From Candidatus Acetothermia bacterium JdFR-48 (lineage in GTDB: Bacteria; Bipolaricaulota; Bipolaricaulia; Bipolaricaulales; Bipolaricaulaceae), in the NCBI GenBank assembly GCA_002011425.1, contig MTNJ01000013.1, positions 34,083-98,082 on the forward strand: a stretch of 64,000 bases of DNA. The letters run 5' to 3'. A model generated the notes under the pieces. The model was not told where the DNA came from, searched no databases, and saw only the letters and a list, made by a program, of their open reading frames with translations. Position 1 is the first letter of the stretch, and each line of letters starts with the position of its first letter. The position numbers and the translations under genes are program-made. Positions 46,314 through 57,158 of this stretch are shown one piece after another.

Positions 46314-47855
46314 ATGAGGAAAATCTTTCTCGCACTTTTGGTTCTAGGGTTGGCCGCCGGGGCATGGGCTCAAAAGGATATCCTGATCCTGGGGACTACA
46401 GATCGCATTACCCAACTTGCCTTCGCTAACTCCTATGACCACTTCACCTGGCACATCTTGCGTCACACCACTAAAGCCTTGGTCGGGCTCGAGCCCGGGA
46501 CCAACAGGGTGGTCCCCGCCGTAGCGGAGTCGTGGGAGGTCTCCGAGGATGCCATGGTTTACACGTTCCATATCCGGCCAGGACTCACCTTCTGGGACGG
46601 CACTCCGTGCGACGCCGCGGCGGTGAAGTGGGCCCTGGAACGCACCATGCGTCTGGACGGCCCCGAGGGTGGTGTGTTCCTGATCAAGGATCCCATCGAC
46701 AAGATCGAGGTCGTCGATGACCTCACGGTGAGGATCTACCTCAAGTATCCCGACCGCACCTTCCTCATCCGCATGACCGACAGCGTCATCCCAGCCCTAA
46801 TATACGCTAAGGCGCCCGAGGACACCTTCACCCAAACCGGCCAGGACTACGTGGGACTAGGCCCTTACCGGATCGTGGAGTACGTGCCGGATGAGCGTGT
46901 GGTCCTCGAGGCCGTGGATACCTACTTCGGCAGGAAGGCCAAAACAAAGAAGATCGTATGGGCTATGTACTCCGACGCCGCGGCTCTGCGTGCGGCCATC
47001 GAGGCCGGGGACATCGACGTCGCTTACCGCACGCTGAACCCCATCGACCTCATCGACCTCCAGAAGAATGAGGAACTCCAGGTGATCGCCGGACCCAGCG
47101 CCTCTATCCGCTACATGCTCTTCAATGTCACCCAACCCCCAGTGGACAATCCCTTCGTGCGCCGGGCCATCGCTTACGCCGTGGACCGCGATGCCATCGT
47201 GGAGCTCGTCTTCTCCGGTTTGAATAAGCCCATTTACACTATGGTACCCGCGGGGCTGCCCCCGGCCGGCGCTTCCATCGACGTCTTCCCCGAACGAGAC
47301 CTTGATAAGGCCCGCGAGCTCCTACGCCAGGCCTGTTACTCCGAGGACAACAAGCTCAAAGTGAACTTGTGGTACACGCCCAAGCACTACGGGACAACCG
47401 AGGCCGACGTGGCTGCGGTCCTCAAGCAGTCCATTGAGGAGACCGGCCTCGTCGAGGTCACCATCCAGTCCCTGGAATGGGGGGCCTACGTGGAGCGGAT
47501 GTCCCAGGGCGGGTTCGACATGTTCCTCCTCGGTTGGTATCCGGACTACCTCGAGGCCTCAAACTTCCTCGACCCATGGCTCACCGGCGCCCCCGAGGGC
47601 CTGGGGACGTACTTCAACCACCACCCCAATTTCCCCGCCTACAAGCGGATCATGGAGGTTGCCCTCTCCACCGTGGAGGACGAGCGAGCGGCCAAGCTCT
47701 ACCAGGCGATTCAGATCCTTTCTGCATACGACGTCCCGTGGATCCCGCTGTGGGCCAACCTCCAGCAGGCCTACGTGGTGGCCAAGAAGAACGTTAAGGG
47801 CCTCGTCCTCGACCTCACTATGGAGCTCCACCTCGACCTCCTCTACAAGGAATAG
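46314..47855 (+). CDS. ABC transporter substrate-binding protein, family 5
   Basis: 513-aa exported protein. A short signal peptide (MRKIFLALLVLGLAAGAWAQ) precedes the SBP_bac_5 fold: ALVGLEPGTNRVVPAVAESW, TFWDGTPCDAAAVKWALERT and PFVRRAIAYAVDRDAIVELV match the family's conserved positions. No lipobox. Length is standard, in contrast to the 825-aa protein of the other transporter. The start follows GAAGGAGGTG. Ligand unknown: peptides, nickel or sugars are all possible for family 5. Confidence 0.93.
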   Translation: MRKIFLALLVLGLAAGAWAQKDILILGTTDRITQLAFANSYDHFTWHILRHTTKALVGLEPGTNRVVPAVAESWEVSEDAMVYTFHIRPGLTFWDGTPCDAAAVKWALERTMRLDGPEGGVFLIKDPIDKIEVVDDLTVRIYLKYPDRTFLIRMTDSVIPALIYAKAPEDTFTQTGQDYVGLGPYRIVEYVPDERVVLEAVDTYFGRKAKTKKIVWAMYSDAAALRAAIEAGDIDVAYRTLNPIDLIDLQKNEELQVIAGPSASIRYMLFNVTQPPVDNPFVRRAIAYAVDRDAIVELVFSGLNKPIYTMVPAGLPPAGASIDVFPERDLDKARELLRQACYSEDNKLKVNLWYTPKHYGTTEADVAAVLKQSIEETGLVEVTIQSLEWGAYVERMSQGGFDMFLLGWYPDYLEASNFLDPWLTGAPEGLGTYFNHHPNFPAYKRIMEVALSTVEDERAAKLYQAIQILSAYDVPWIPLWANLQQAYVVAKKNVKGLVLDLTMELHLDLLYKE

Positions 47856-47880
47856 GCCGCACACCTGGGGTGAATGCCGA

Positions 47881-47906
47881 GGGGCCGGGGTCTCCCGGCC
47901 CCTTTT
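47881..47906 (+). terminator. terminator after the binding-protein gene
   Basis: A nine-base GGGGCCGGG/CCCGGCCCC stem with a four-base loop (47881-47902) followed by four T. Confidence 0.85.
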
Positions 47907-47977
47907 CCTTTGCGTCCGGACTCCGGACAAGGTTCCTTTTCTCCCCCCAGGCCCACTGGGTTACACTAGAGCAGTAA

Positions 47978-49276
<1,299 letters not shown>

Positions 49277-49282
49277 GCTCAC

Positions 49283-49549
49283 GTGGCCCGAGGGGCCGCG
49301 TTGATGCTTTTGGCCCTCGCGATCCTCGGAGGGCTTTTTTGGCTTTACCTCGCCAAGATCATCATGATTCGGGACCTGAAAGAAGAGATCGTGGCGCTCG
49401 AGGTGCGGAAAACGAAGCTCCTCTCACGGGCTGAGGAGCTCGCCTATCTCCTCGCACATGCTGAGGATCGGGAGATGATAGAGCTTCAGGCACGAGAAAA
49501 GCTCCTATACGGGTACCCAGGCGAGGTGCTCGTCCTGTTGAAGGAGTGA
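49283..49549 (+). CDS. septum formation initiator family protein (DivIC/FtsB-like)
   Basis: 88 aa. One N-terminal transmembrane helix (LMLLALAILGGLFWLYLAKI) is followed by a short coiled coil (IRDLKEEIVALEVRKTKLLS) and a tail with EMIELQAREKLLYGYPGE, the layout of DivIC/FtsB division proteins. These proteins bridge septal peptidoglycan synthases and FtsQ/L. A location next to eno is common for this family. GTG start. Confidence 0.82.
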   Translation: MARGAALMLLALAILGGLFWLYLAKIIMIRDLKEEIVALEVRKTKLLSRAEELAYLLAHAEDREMIELQAREKLLYGYPGEVLVLLKE

Positions 49550-49552
49550 GCC

Positions 49553-52500
49553 GTGGAGTTCGTACACCTGCACGTCCACTCGGAGTACTCGCTTCTTGAC
49601 TCCATGTGCCGTGTGCGGGAGCTCGTCTCCCGGGCGATAGAACTGGGAATGCCCGCCATCGCCCTCACTGACCATGGGGTCCTTTCAGGGGCAGTGAAGT
49701 TCTATCAAGAGGCGAGGGACGCGGGAATCAAGCCGATCCTCGGTTGTGAGTTGTATGTCGCCCCCGGCTCTCGGTTCGAGCGTCAGCCAGGAAAGGGGGA
49801 GAAGTTCTACCACCTCGTGGTCCTGGCCGAGAATTTCCAGGGCTGGAAAAACTTGGTGAAGCTCGTCAATCGAGCCCACCTCGAGGGCTTTTACTATAAG
49901 CCCCGCGTGGATTATGAGCTACTGGAACACTTCTCCGAAGGGTTGATTGTCCTCTCGGCCTGCGATTCGGGGGAAATCCAACGGAAGCTTCTTTCCGGGG
50001 ATGAGGGGGGAGCCCTCGAGGCCGCGGGAAGGTTGGCAGAGATCTTCAGGGAACGCTTCTACATCGAACTCCAGGATCACGGTCTCGAGAAGAACCGGGA
50101 GCTCATCCGGAAACAGCTTACTCTCGCCGAGCGCCTCTCCCTACCCGTGGTCGCCACCGCCGACGTCCATTACATACGCGCGGACGACCGTGACGCCCAC
50201 CGGGTGCTCATCAACATCCAGGGAGGGAAGAAGCTATCCGGCGAGGATGCCCGTTCCTTCGACGGTGAGGACTTTCACTTCTTAGCTCCCGAAGAGGCTT
50301 GGCGGAAGTTGGGGGAGATACCCGTAGCCCTACGGAACACGTTGGAGATCGCCGAACGTTGCTCCGTCGAACTCCCCTTGGGGGGCCGGCTTCTCCCGCA
50401 CTTCCCGGTTCCAGAGGGGTTTTCCTCTCCCCAGGAGTACCTGGAGCACCTTACCTGGCAAGGGGCACGGGAACGTTTCGGAGATCCCCTCCCTCCGGAG
50501 ATAGAGGAACGCCTTCGGTACGAGCTCTCCGTGATCGGGAGAATGGATCTCGCCTCCTACTTTCTCATCGTCCAGGACTTCGTGCGCTATGCCCGTGACC
50601 AGAGGATCCCGGTGGGTCCGGGCCGGGGCTCGGCAGCGGGGTCGCTGGTCACCTATTGTCTCGGGATCACCCAGGTGGACCCCCTACGGTATGGGCTCCT
50701 CTTCGAGCGGTTCCTCAACCCTTCGCGGATATCCCTCCCCGATATCGATATGGACTTCTGCATCCGTGGCCGGGACCGGGTGATCCAGTACGTGGCCGAC
50801 CGCTACGGGAGGGATCACCTCGCCCAGATCGGGACCTTCGACCGCATGGCGTCGCGTTCTGTGGTCCGGGACGTGGCCCGGGTGATGGGCCTCCCCTACG
50901 AGAAGGCTGACCGCATCGCCAAGCTCATTCCATTCGGGAAGCCCCTCGCCCACGCGCTGGAGAATGTGCCCCAGCTCGAGACCATGATCGCGGAGGACGC
51001 CGAGGTGGCACGCTTATTCGAGATCGCCTTGAAGCTCGAAGGGCTTCTGCGCAACGCCTCGACCCACGCCGCAGGGGTGGTCATCGCCCCAGAGCCCCTG
51101 GAAGAGTTCGTACCTCTACTCCACCTCTCCGACGGGGAGTTCGTAACCCAGTTCGATATGCACGACCTCGAGACCCTCGGCCTTCTCAAGATGGACTTCC
51201 TAGGGCTGCGGAACCTCACCATCCTTTACGATACCCGCCGCATGATCGCCGCGCGCACCGGCGAGGAGATCGACCTTCAGAAAATCCCCCTGGACGACGA
51301 GGCCACTTATGCGTTAATCAGGGAGGGCCGCACTAGCGGAGTGTTCCAACTCGAGTCGGCGGGGATGAAGGCCCTTGTACGCCGACTCGCCCCCACAGAG
51401 TTTCGGGAACTCATCGCCATCCTCGCCCTTTACCGCCCGGGTCCCCTGGAATCGGGGATAGTGGACGACTACATCGAGCGAAAGCACGGCCGTCAGCCCG
51501 TGACCTATCCCCATCCCTCCCTGGAGGGGATCCTCGCCGAGACCTATGGTCTCCCCATCTATCAGGATCAGGTGATGCTCATGGCTCAGAGGCTCGCGGG
51601 GTTCTCCCTCGCCGAGGCAGACATCTTGCGGAAGGCAATGGGCAAGAAGAAGCCCGAGGTCATGGCGGAAATGCGGGAGAAGTTCGTGGAGGGCTGCATC
51701 GCGAATGGCCTTTCCCGCGAAGAGGCGGAGCGCCTCTTCTCCGACATCGAGAAGTTCTCGAGCTATGCTTTCGCCAAAGCCCATGCCGCAGCTTACGCCC
51801 ACATCACTTATTGGACCGCCTACTTTAAGGCCCATTACCCCACCTATTTCATGGCAGCCTTACTCTCCTCGGTGCAAGACAATCTGGACAAGGTGGCAAC
51901 TTATATCCGGGAATGCCGCGAGATGGGAATCGAGGTCCTCCCCCCCGATGTCAACGAGTCGGACGTGGACTTCACCCCGGTGGGGGAACGGACGATACGT
52001 TTCGGCCTCGGAGCGATAAAACATGTGGGCCGAGCGGCAGTGGAGGCAGTCCTCGCAGCCCGGGGGGACGGATTCCGGGACTTCTTCGACTTCTTCCGGC
52101 GCATCGATCCCGAGCGAGTGAGCCGGGACACGGTGGAGGCCCTGATCAAAGCCGGGGCCATGGACCGCTTCGGTCCCCGCAAAGGACTTCTCGCCTTGGT
52201 GGATGAGGGGCTACAGCTCGCGCAGCGGAGCAAGCGGGAGCGTCTCTCGGGGCAACGATCCTTCTTCGACGGGGAAGACCTACTCCCGAAGCCCAAGCTT
52301 CCTGAGGACGAGTTTCCCCGCAAGGCCCTCCTCTCCTTCGAGAAGGAGTACCTCGGCCTCTTCATCTCCGGCCATCCCCTGGACGAGTACGAGGGGCGAC
52401 TATCCCGGCTCGGTGTAGTGCCCCTTTCACAGGTGAACTCGAGACAGGGAAAATTCACTGTGGCTGGCCTGGTGAAGGATGTCTCCGTTCGGGCCACCCG

Positions 52501-52948
52501 GAACGGGGGCAAGATGGCTTTCGTGGTGCTGGAGGACAAGTCGGGCGAGGCCGAGCTCGTCGTCTTCCCCGGGATCTACGGGAAGGCACCGGGTTGGTTT
52601 ACCGACGGCAATTTACTTATACTCAAAGTACGTTGGGGAAAGCGCAATGGAAACGGAGGCCGGAGTCTCGTGGTGGAGGACGTTCAGCTCCTCGGCAGTG
52701 GGGAGTATGAGATGGCCATTTCCGAAGTGGTTGTGGAAATCCCGCTCTCGCTTCTCGATGAAGAATTCCTAAAACGTTTCGTGAAGCTCCTGGCCGAACA
52801 TCCGGGCGAGGTACCGGTGGTAGTGTACCTAGTCGAGGATGGGCGTTCCGTCCGGGTGGAGGCAGGAAAGCGCTACTGGGTTAGCCCCTCCGAGGAGCTC
52901 TTCGCCGCGCTGCAAACCCTCGGCCCAGATATCAAGGTGAGAGCGTGA
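49553..52948 (+). CDS. dnaE: DNA polymerase III alpha subunit
   Basis: 1131-aa replicative polymerase. The N-terminal PHP domain starts FVHLHVHSEYSLLDSMCRV and keeps most metal-binding His/Asp. The catalytic palm has GPGRGSAAGSLVTYCLGIT and the acidic PDIDMDF motif. A tandem helix-hairpin-helix region and an OB-fold (FTVAGLVKDVSVRATRNGGK) follow. Length and order are those of DnaE1. GTG start four bases after the divIC gene; its stop overlaps the yvcK start by four bases. Confidence 0.97.
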   Translation: MEFVHLHVHSEYSLLDSMCRVRELVSRAIELGMPAIALTDHGVLSGAVKFYQEARDAGIKPILGCELYVAPGSRFERQPGKGEKFYHLVVLAENFQGWKNLVKLVNRAHLEGFYYKPRVDYELLEHFSEGLIVLSACDSGEIQRKLLSGDEGGALEAAGRLAEIFRERFYIELQDHGLEKNRELIRKQLTLAERLSLPVVATADVHYIRADDRDAHRVLINIQGGKKLSGEDARSFDGEDFHFLAPEEAWRKLGEIPVALRNTLEIAERCSVELPLGGRLLPHFPVPEGFSSPQEYLEHLTWQGARERFGDPLPPEIEERLRYELSVIGRMDLASYFLIVQDFVRYARDQRIPVGPGRGSAAGSLVTYCLGITQVDPLRYGLLFERFLNPSRISLPDIDMDFCIRGRDRVIQYVADRYGRDHLAQIGTFDRMASRSVVRDVARVMGLPYEKADRIAKLIPFGKPLAHALENVPQLETMIAEDAEVARLFEIALKLEGLLRNASTHAAGVVIAPEPLEEFVPLLHLSDGEFVTQFDMHDLETLGLLKMDFLGLRNLTILYDTRRMIAARTGEEIDLQKIPLDDEATYALIREGRTSGVFQLESAGMKALVRRLAPTEFRELIAILALYRPGPLESGIVDDYIERKHGRQPVTYPHPSLEGILAETYGLPIYQDQVMLMAQRLAGFSLAEADILRKAMGKKKPEVMAEMREKFVEGCIANGLSREEAERLFSDIEKFSSYAFAKAHAAAYAHITYWTAYFKAHYPTYFMAALLSSVQDNLDKVATYIRECREMGIEVLPPDVNESDVDFTPVGERTIRFGLGAIKHVGRAAVEAVLAARGDGFRDFFDFFRRIDPERVSRDTVEALIKAGAMDRFGPRKGLLALVDEGLQLAQRSKRERLSGQRSFFDGEDLLPKPKLPEDEFPRKALLSFEKEYLGLFISGHPLDEYEGRLSRLGVVPLSQVNSRQGKFTVAGLVKDVSVRATRNGGKMAFVVLEDKSGEAELVVFPGIYGKAPGWFTDGNLLILKVRWGKRNGNGGRSLVVEDVQLLGSGEYEMAISEVVVEIPLSLLDEEFLKRFVKLLAEHPGEVPVVVYLVEDGRSVRVEAGKRYWVSPSEELFAALQTLGPDIKVRA

Positions 52949-54270
52949 GGTTCCCCGCGTGGGTTAAGTTGCTTCTTCCAGGCCTGGGGATAAAACGCTG
53001 GGCCTTCCTCACCTTGGTTTCTATGGGAGCATTGAGCTTCGGGACTATTTGCTTCCTAGGAGAAGAGGGAGTGCGGTGGCTCTACCGGGCCTTCCTCTTT
53101 CACGTCTTCGACCGCCCCATCCTCGGCGCAATTTTCGTCATACTGGGAATCTCTGGGGCAGCTTATGGGATGCACGAACTGGTACGATCCATCCTCCGAG
53201 CGCTTTCACCTCGGAAAGGAGGGTCTTTAGCTGAAGCGCTGTACGAGGCTCGAATCCTCAAACAGGCTCCCAAAGTCGTCGCCGTGGGCGGAGGGACGGG
53301 GCTCCCCACCGTGCTTCGCGGACTGAAGCATTATACCGCGAACATCGCCGCCGTAGTCACGATGATGGACACCGGTGGGTCTTCAGGACGGCTCCGGAAC
53401 GAGCTCGACGTTCTTCCCCCGGGAGATGTGCGGAACTGCCTCCTGGCCCTGGCCAGCGATGAAGCCCGGATGGAAAGGTTCCTCCAACACAGATTTGTCA
53501 CCGGAGAGGGTCTCAGGGGCCACTCGCTGGGGAACCTCCTTCTCGCCGGGTTGGAACAGTCATTGGGGAGCTTTGACCTGGCGGTGGAGGAGGCGAGCCA
53601 CCTCCTCTCCGTGCGGGGAGAAGTCCTCCCCGCGACGCTGGAGAATGTACAGCTCGTGGGAGTGATGGAGGACGGGGAAGAAGTAATAGGCGAGGAGCTA
53701 ATTGCAGCAGATCCCCGACGCATAATTCGTGTAAAGCTCTCCCGTCGAGCCGTGGCATATCCCTCGGTGCTCGCGGCCATTGGCGAGGCGGATCTCATTG
53801 TCCTGGGCCCGGGAAGCTTATTTACCAGCATCATCCCAAACTTACTCGTTGAGGGAATTGCCAAGGCCATAGAGGATGCGGACGCGGAGAAGGTAGTGGT
53901 TATGAACCTTATGACCCAACCTGGCGAGACCGACGGGTTCACCGCCTCAGACCACTTGCGGATCCTCGCGGAATACATCGATTTGAATAAATTTAATGCC
54001 GTGGTGGTGAACATTGAGAGTCCGCCCCCAGAGGTCCTCGTTCGGTACCAGAAAGAGGGGAGCGAGCCCGTGCGGGACGATTTACAGGGGACGAAAACTT
54101 TCGGCCTGCGGGTAATCCGAGCCCCACTCCTCTCCGTGGTGGAGATCGGAGGGGTGCCCACGGTGAAGCACGACCCATTGAAGCTGTCCCGGGTCTTGGT
54201 AGAAGAGCTCCGGACGTTCCGACATTCATGGACCCGTTGGTTCAGTCCCGTGGTCCGCGGAGGGGAATAA
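52945..54270 (+). CDS. yvcK: YvcK/CofD-family protein with N-terminal membrane helices
   Basis: 441 aa. The C-terminal about 325 residues are the YvcK (gluconeogenesis factor) fold: VVAVGGGTGLPTVLRGLK, TMMDTGGSSGRLRNEL, PPGDVRNCLLALA and the LGPGSLFTSIIPNLLV segment. YvcK proteins bind UDP-sugars and affect cell-wall synthesis under gluconeogenic growth in model species. The first about 100 residues hold two predicted transmembrane helices, absent in Bacillus YvcK, so this form is membrane-anchored. It overlaps dnaE by four bases. Confidence 0.88.
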   Translation: MRFPAWVKLLLPGLGIKRWAFLTLVSMGALSFGTICFLGEEGVRWLYRAFLFHVFDRPILGAIFVILGISGAAYGMHELVRSILRALSPRKGGSLAEALYEARILKQAPKVVAVGGGTGLPTVLRGLKHYTANIAAVVTMMDTGGSSGRLRNELDVLPPGDVRNCLLALASDEARMERFLQHRFVTGEGLRGHSLGNLLLAGLEQSLGSFDLAVEEASHLLSVRGEVLPATLENVQLVGVMEDGEEVIGEELIAADPRRIIRVKLSRRAVAYPSVLAAIGEADLIVLGPGSLFTSIIPNLLVEGIAKAIEDADAEKVVVMNLMTQPGETDGFTASDHLRILAEYIDLNKFNAVVVNIESPPPEVLVRYQKEGSEPVRDDLQGTKTFGLRVIRAPLLSVVEIGGVPTVKHDPLKLSRVLVEELRTFRHSWTRWFSPVVRGGE

Positions 54271-54275
54271 GGTCC

Positions 54276-54707
54276 GTGTTGGGAATAGCCCTGGCTTTGT
54301 TCGCGTTCGGTGATCTCTCGGCGGCTATGGGGTGGATGGGAGAGGTGGTGCTCGGTCCTGTTCCCTATGTGTTCGTTCCCGTGGGCCCAGTAGGTGCTGC
54401 GTTCGGGGGTGAGACGATGCCTTCCCTCCGGATACGAATTCTTTCGGGCCCCACGTGCCTCTGGGCCGATATTCCCCCACCCCGTCTGGGACTCGGGCGA
54501 CCAATGGGGCCGATACTGCTCGCACTCGTGTGGGAACCCCCACGTCTAGTCCTTTCATGGGAGATCCCCCTCTCTCCCCGTGCCTCGATCTTCGGGGCCC
54601 TGGGAGGTGAGAGCTTCCTGGGCTTACGGCTGCGGAGCCCCGGGATTTGGGCAGGGGGCCTGATCCGAAGGGGTGAGCTCTCGTTGTGGTCAGGGTTTTA
54701 TTTCTAG
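54276..54707 (+). CDS. small exported protein, unknown function
   Basis: 143 aa from GTG 54276. I recognise no family. The N-terminus (VLGIALALFAFGDLSAAMG) looks like a signal peptide; the remainder is rich in Gly, Pro and Leu with short beta-type segments and ends in an aromatic residue (SLWSGFYF), a feature of outer-membrane barrels. A longer frame from 54228 would overlap yvcK. It starts five bases after yvcK and overlaps the phosphoesterase gene by 22 bases. Confidence 0.5.
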   Translation: MLGIALALFAFGDLSAAMGWMGEVVLGPVPYVFVPVGPVGAAFGGETMPSLRIRILSGPTCLWADIPPPRLGLGRPMGPILLALVWEPPRLVLSWEIPLSPRASIFGALGGESFLGLRLRSPGIWAGGLIRRGELSLWSGFYF

Positions 54708-55519
54708 CGGTCCTCGTCGGCGTCGCCTTTCCAGGGGGCGCCTGGGAGCTGACCGTCGCCTTCACTAATGACCTCCATGCTTCTTTGGAAAGTCTCGCTG
54801 CGCTCGAGCCTTTTCTGCGTAGTGCTGATCTCGTCCTCGACGCCGGCGACACCTGGGAAGATCTCTACCGTTTCACCGATGTCCTGGCCGCCGAGGAGAC
54901 CCTCGGGTGGATGAAGAAGATCGGGTACGACGGCAAGGTTCTCGGAAATCACGACGCGTACCTTGGACCTTCCCTCCCGGGGCTCATTTCCCGAGCGGAT
55001 TTTCCTGTGGTGGTCACCAACATGCACGGTATGCCCGGGGTCGTCCCGTGGGCCCTCGTCGAACGTGGGGAGCTGAGGATCCTTATTCTGGGGTTCCTCG
55101 GGCCCGAACCGGGCGTCTTTTTTCCTTACCCCCTTTGGCCAAAGGTCACGCTCCTCGACCCCGCGACCGCGGCCCGAAAGGCTCTGGAAGCAGCACCGGA
55201 GCACGATCTCCTGATCGTCCTCGCCCATATGGAACTGGCGGACGCCGCAGTCCTCGCCCGGGCCGTGCCGGAATGTGACCTCCTCGTCCTCGGCCATGAC
55301 CACCTCTTCCTGGAAGAGCCGGTATGGGCAGGGAAGGTTCCCATCGTCCAAGCGGGACACCGGGCCCAAGCAGTGGGACTCGCCACCTTGGGACCGGGGG
55401 GGCTGGTGGATTACGAACTCATCCACACCGGGGAGACTTCCAAGGCGAGCCCCATCTCACTCCTCCCCGTGGTCCTTCTGGGGTTCCTTTTCTTCTTCCT
55501 GAGTTCAGCCAGGGAGTAG
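54686..55519 (+). CDS. exported metallophosphoesterase (5'-nucleotidase-like)
   Basis: 277 aa. A signal peptide (VRVLFLAVLVGVAFPGGAW) precedes the calcineurin-like fold: VAFTNDLHA, LVLDAGDTWED, KVLGNHDAY, VLAHMEL and VLGHDHLF supply the dinuclear metal ligands. A C-terminal hydrophobic helix (LLPVVLLGFLFFFLSS) suggests membrane anchoring. It lacks the C-terminal nucleotide-binding domain of full 5'-nucleotidases. Converges on the M42 peptidase gene with a 15-base overlap. Confidence 0.85.
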   Translation: MVRVLFLAVLVGVAFPGGAWELTVAFTNDLHASLESLAALEPFLRSADLVLDAGDTWEDLYRFTDVLAAEETLGWMKKIGYDGKVLGNHDAYLGPSLPGLISRADFPVVVTNMHGMPGVVPWALVERGELRILILGFLGPEPGVFFPYPLWPKVTLLDPATAARKALEAAPEHDLLIVLAHMELADAAVLARAVPECDLLVLGHDHLFLEEPVWAGKVPIVQAGHRAQAVGLATLGPGGLVDYELIHTGETSKASPISLLPVVLLGFLFFFLSSARE

Positions 55520-56572
55520 GTCAGTGTCGGCATCGATCCGCTCCACCACGTGGGCGATGAGTCTCGCCGCATTCTCCAGGTCTTGCAATGACACGATCTC
55601 ACAGGGGGAATGCATGTAGCGGTTGGGGATCGAGACCAGGGCAGTGGCCACGCCTGCCCGTGAGAGCTGCATCGCGTTGGCATCTGTGCCCGTGGCCCCG
55701 GGGATGGCCTCGATCTGGTACGGGATCTTTTCCACCTCGGCGGTCTCGACCAAAAGCTCGAAGAGTCTCGGGTTCACATTGGCCCCCCGGGCGATAACCG
55801 GGCCACTACCGAGCTTTATCTCCCCCAGTTTCTTCTTCTCCCCCTCCGTACCGGGGTTGTCGGTGGAGAAAGTAACATCCACAGCGATTCCCACCTTGGG
55901 ATTTACCTCGAAGGTGCTCGTCCGGGCACCACGAAGGCCCAGCTCCTCCTGGACCGTGGCCACAGCGTACACTGCCCCCTTGGGGGAGAGGTCCTTCAGG
56001 ATTCGTAGAACTTCGAGAACCACGAAGGCCCCGATTTTGTCGTCTATTCCCCGCGAGACGACGAGGTCGCCGTATAGCACCTGCGGGTCATGTGCGAGGA
56101 CAGCAGGGTCACCAACGGAGACGCGCTTTTGGGCCTCATCTTTGTCCTTAGCTCCGATGTCGATCCAGAGGTCCTCGAACCGGATAACCTTTTTGCGTTC
56201 CTCTTCCTGGAGGAGGTGAATGGGTTTCCGACCGATCACCCCGAGGATCCTCCCGTTCTTCGTCTTGATCCACACCCGTTGGCCGGGGAGGACCTGGGGG
56301 TCCCACCCCCCGATGGTGCGGAAGTAGAGGTAGCCCTTCTCGTCGATGTGGGTGATCATGAACCCGATCTCATCGGTGTGTCCAGCGAGCATGATCCGGG
56401 GTTCATTGCCCTCATTGATCACGGCAAAGGAGTTTCCGTGTAGATCTACCCAGACATGTTCGGCAAATTTTTTGGCTTCTTGGCGCCAAACCAGCGCTGC
56501 CTCTTCCTCGAATCCCGACGGACTCATGGCAGCGAGGTACGCAAAGAGGAACTCTCTCCCGCCCTCGTGCAT
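55505..56572 (-). CDS. M42-family aminopeptidase
   Basis: 355-aa zinc peptidase of the M42 group (glutamyl/deblocking aminopeptidase, tetrahedral TET type). Metal ligands and catalytic residues fit LAGHTDEIGFM, RGIDDKIGAFV, TVQEELGLRGA and AVDVTFSTDN, with a late His in RYMHSPCEIV. It trims peptides in the cytoplasm, in line with a peptide-using lifestyle. ATG 56572 has GAGGAGG at a good distance; the frame upstream of it is not conserved. Confidence 0.92.
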   Translation of the reverse strand: MHEGGREFLFAYLAAMSPSGFEEEAALVWRQEAKKFAEHVWVDLHGNSFAVINEGNEPRIMLAGHTDEIGFMITHIDEKGYLYFRTIGGWDPQVLPGQRVWIKTKNGRILGVIGRKPIHLLQEEERKKVIRFEDLWIDIGAKDKDEAQKRVSVGDPAVLAHDPQVLYGDLVVSRGIDDKIGAFVVLEVLRILKDLSPKGAVYAVATVQEELGLRGARTSTFEVNPKVGIAVDVTFSTDNPGTEGEKKKLGEIKLGSGPVIARGANVNPRLFELLVETAEVEKIPYQIEAIPGATGTDANAMQLSRAGVATALVSIPNRYMHSPCEIVSLQDLENAARLIAHVVERIDADTDLLPG

Positions 56573-56667
56573 TTTCTCCTCCTCGACCAATTGTTTCGAC
56601 GATTTTCCATCTTTTCCCTTGCGGCACAAAACCCCGCGGCTTAAGTTAGTGGCGGAAAGGGGTTGAT

Positions 56668-57150
56668 ATGTGGATCGACATCGTGATCGGAGCCTGGTTG
56701 GCCGTAAGCCTCGTGTGGGGGGTGAGGTACGGCCTCATTCGCACCATCTTCGGGCTGGGGGGGATTGTGGTCGGCGTAGCCATTGCCGGCGCGTACTATC
56801 AAAAGCTCGCGGACAAAATCCCTATCGGCGATGATAAGGCCGCGGGAATTATCGCCTTCGTCGCCATCTTCTTGGCGGTATTCATCTTGGCCGTGATCCT
56901 GGGCAAGGTCCTTCACAAACTCTTTCACTGGGCGGCTCTGGGATGGCTAGACTACCTGGGCGGTGGAATTCTGGGCTTGCTCATGGGTGGAATGATCGCG
57001 GGAGCGGCGCTGACAGGGGTGCTCCGGTTCTTCCCCGCGGCGGGGGCCACCGTCCAAAGCTCCCAGCTCGCACGGTTCCTCGTGGGGAGTTTTCCCCTTG
57101 TGCTCAACCTCCTGCCCCGGGAATTCCAGGGGCTCATCCCCGGCGACTGA
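56668..57150 (+). CDS. CvpA-family membrane protein
   Basis: 160 aa with four predicted helices in the pattern of CvpA (IDIVIGAWLAVSLVWGVRYG at the N-terminus, then GLIRTIFGLGGIVVGVAIAG, and a WLDYLGGGILGLLMGGM segment). CvpA proteins are linked to envelope stress and colicin V production in E. coli; the molecular role is unclear. The gene lies between two genes on the other strand and appears to be monocistronic. Confidence 0.8.
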   Translation: MWIDIVIGAWLAVSLVWGVRYGLIRTIFGLGGIVVGVAIAGAYYQKLADKIPIGDDKAAGIIAFVAIFLAVFILAVILGKVLHKLFHWAALGWLDYLGGGILGLLMGGMIAGAALTGVLRFFPAAGATVQSSQLARFLVGSFPLVLNLLPREFQGLIPGD

Positions 57151-57158
57151 ACGCTCCC

